From Pseudomonadota bacterium (GTDB lineage: Bacteria; Pseudomonadota; Alphaproteobacteria; Elsterales; Elsteraceae): 6,199 bases of DNA. Position 1 is the stretch's first letter. Every line of letters starts with the position of its first letter. Where the stretch lies: NCBI GenBank assembly GCA_016195115.1, contig JACQAI010000049.1, positions 1 to 6,199 of the forward strand. Direction: 5' to 3'. Made by a program: the position numbers and the translations under genes. The notes below the pieces were generated by a model. The model saw only the letters and a program-made list of their open reading frames with translations. It had not been told where the DNA came from and did no database searches. This document shows, one piece after another, positions 6,057 through 6,199 of this stretch.

Positions 6057-6199
6057 CCGCGCCGCTGCTCGAGACCCGAGCGCTGGGCCGCGATTTCGGC
6101 GCGCTGGCGGCGGCGCGCAACATCGATTTTCGCCTCGAGGCCGGCGCGCGGCATGCGCTGATCGGCCCGAACGGCGCCGGCAAGACCACCTTCATCAAC
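6053..6199 (+). CDS. livG: ABC transporter ATP-binding protein LivG, N-terminal part (runs off right edge)
   Basis: These are the first 49 codons of the ATPase subunit that powers the LivHM channel from the cytoplasmic side. The Walker A loop GPNGAGKT is at residues 38-45, preceded by the A-loop region GRDFGALAAARNI (12-24) in the usual place for a Liv-type nucleotide-binding domain; F15 is the likely aromatic stacking residue. The GTG start at 6053 overlaps the livM TGA stop in a GTGA arrangement, implying translational coupling. Walker B, the signature motif and the LivG C-terminus lie outside the window. The distinction from LivF rests on gene order (livH-livM-livG) and the IGPNGAGKTTFIN wording, so it is probable rather than proven. 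Confidence 0.9.
   Translation, partial: MTAPLLETRALGRDFGALAAARNIDFRLEAGARHALIGPNGAGKTTFIN

Overview
The window is very GC-rich with strong G/C preference at third codon positions. The gene content (UbiX/UbiD pair, Fe-dependent alcohol dehydrogenase, Liv-type ABC transporter) suits a metabolically versatile alphaproteobacterium of the Rhizobiales/Rhodospirillales kind. This placement comes from codon style and family resemblance only. No rRNA, tRNA, CRISPR array, insertion sequence or phage gene is visible.

Layout. Bases 1-318 (minus strand) hold the first 106 codons of an iron-containing alcohol dehydrogenase that runs off the left edge. Bases 319-592 are a divergent intergenic region with a local AT-rich patch and one DnaA-box-like site. 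All genes from 593 onward are on the plus strand: a small hypothetical protein (593-856), a UbiX-type flavin prenyltransferase (948-1580, GTG start), and a UbiD-family decarboxylase (1583-3031) only 2 bases behind it. A 189-base gap with promoter-like and hairpin sequences follows. Next comes a Liv-type branched-chain amino acid/aromatic acid ABC importer: periplasmic binding protein (3221-4273), permease LivH (4366-5238, or ATG 4345), permease LivM (5235-6056) and the start of ATPase LivG (6053-6199, cut by the right edge). The last three are joined by 4-base ATGA and GTGA overlaps.

Working together. UbiX makes prenylated FMN, the cofactor UbiD needs for reversible decarboxylation of an aromatic or unsaturated acid. 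The importer may bring in that acid or a related compound, and the dehydrogenase could act on an alcohol or aldehyde in the same route. The substrate is not readable from the sequence.

Most unusual. The binding protein and LivM each appear to have lost a conserved internal block in frame (roughly 45-50 and 60-65 residues, judged against remembered family members), while LivH between them is full length. The LivM loss covers one membrane helix and the cytoplasmic loop that normally contacts the ATPase. In addition, an 18-position GC-rich hairpin (4301-4340) lies between the binding protein and LivH and ends just before the permease start.
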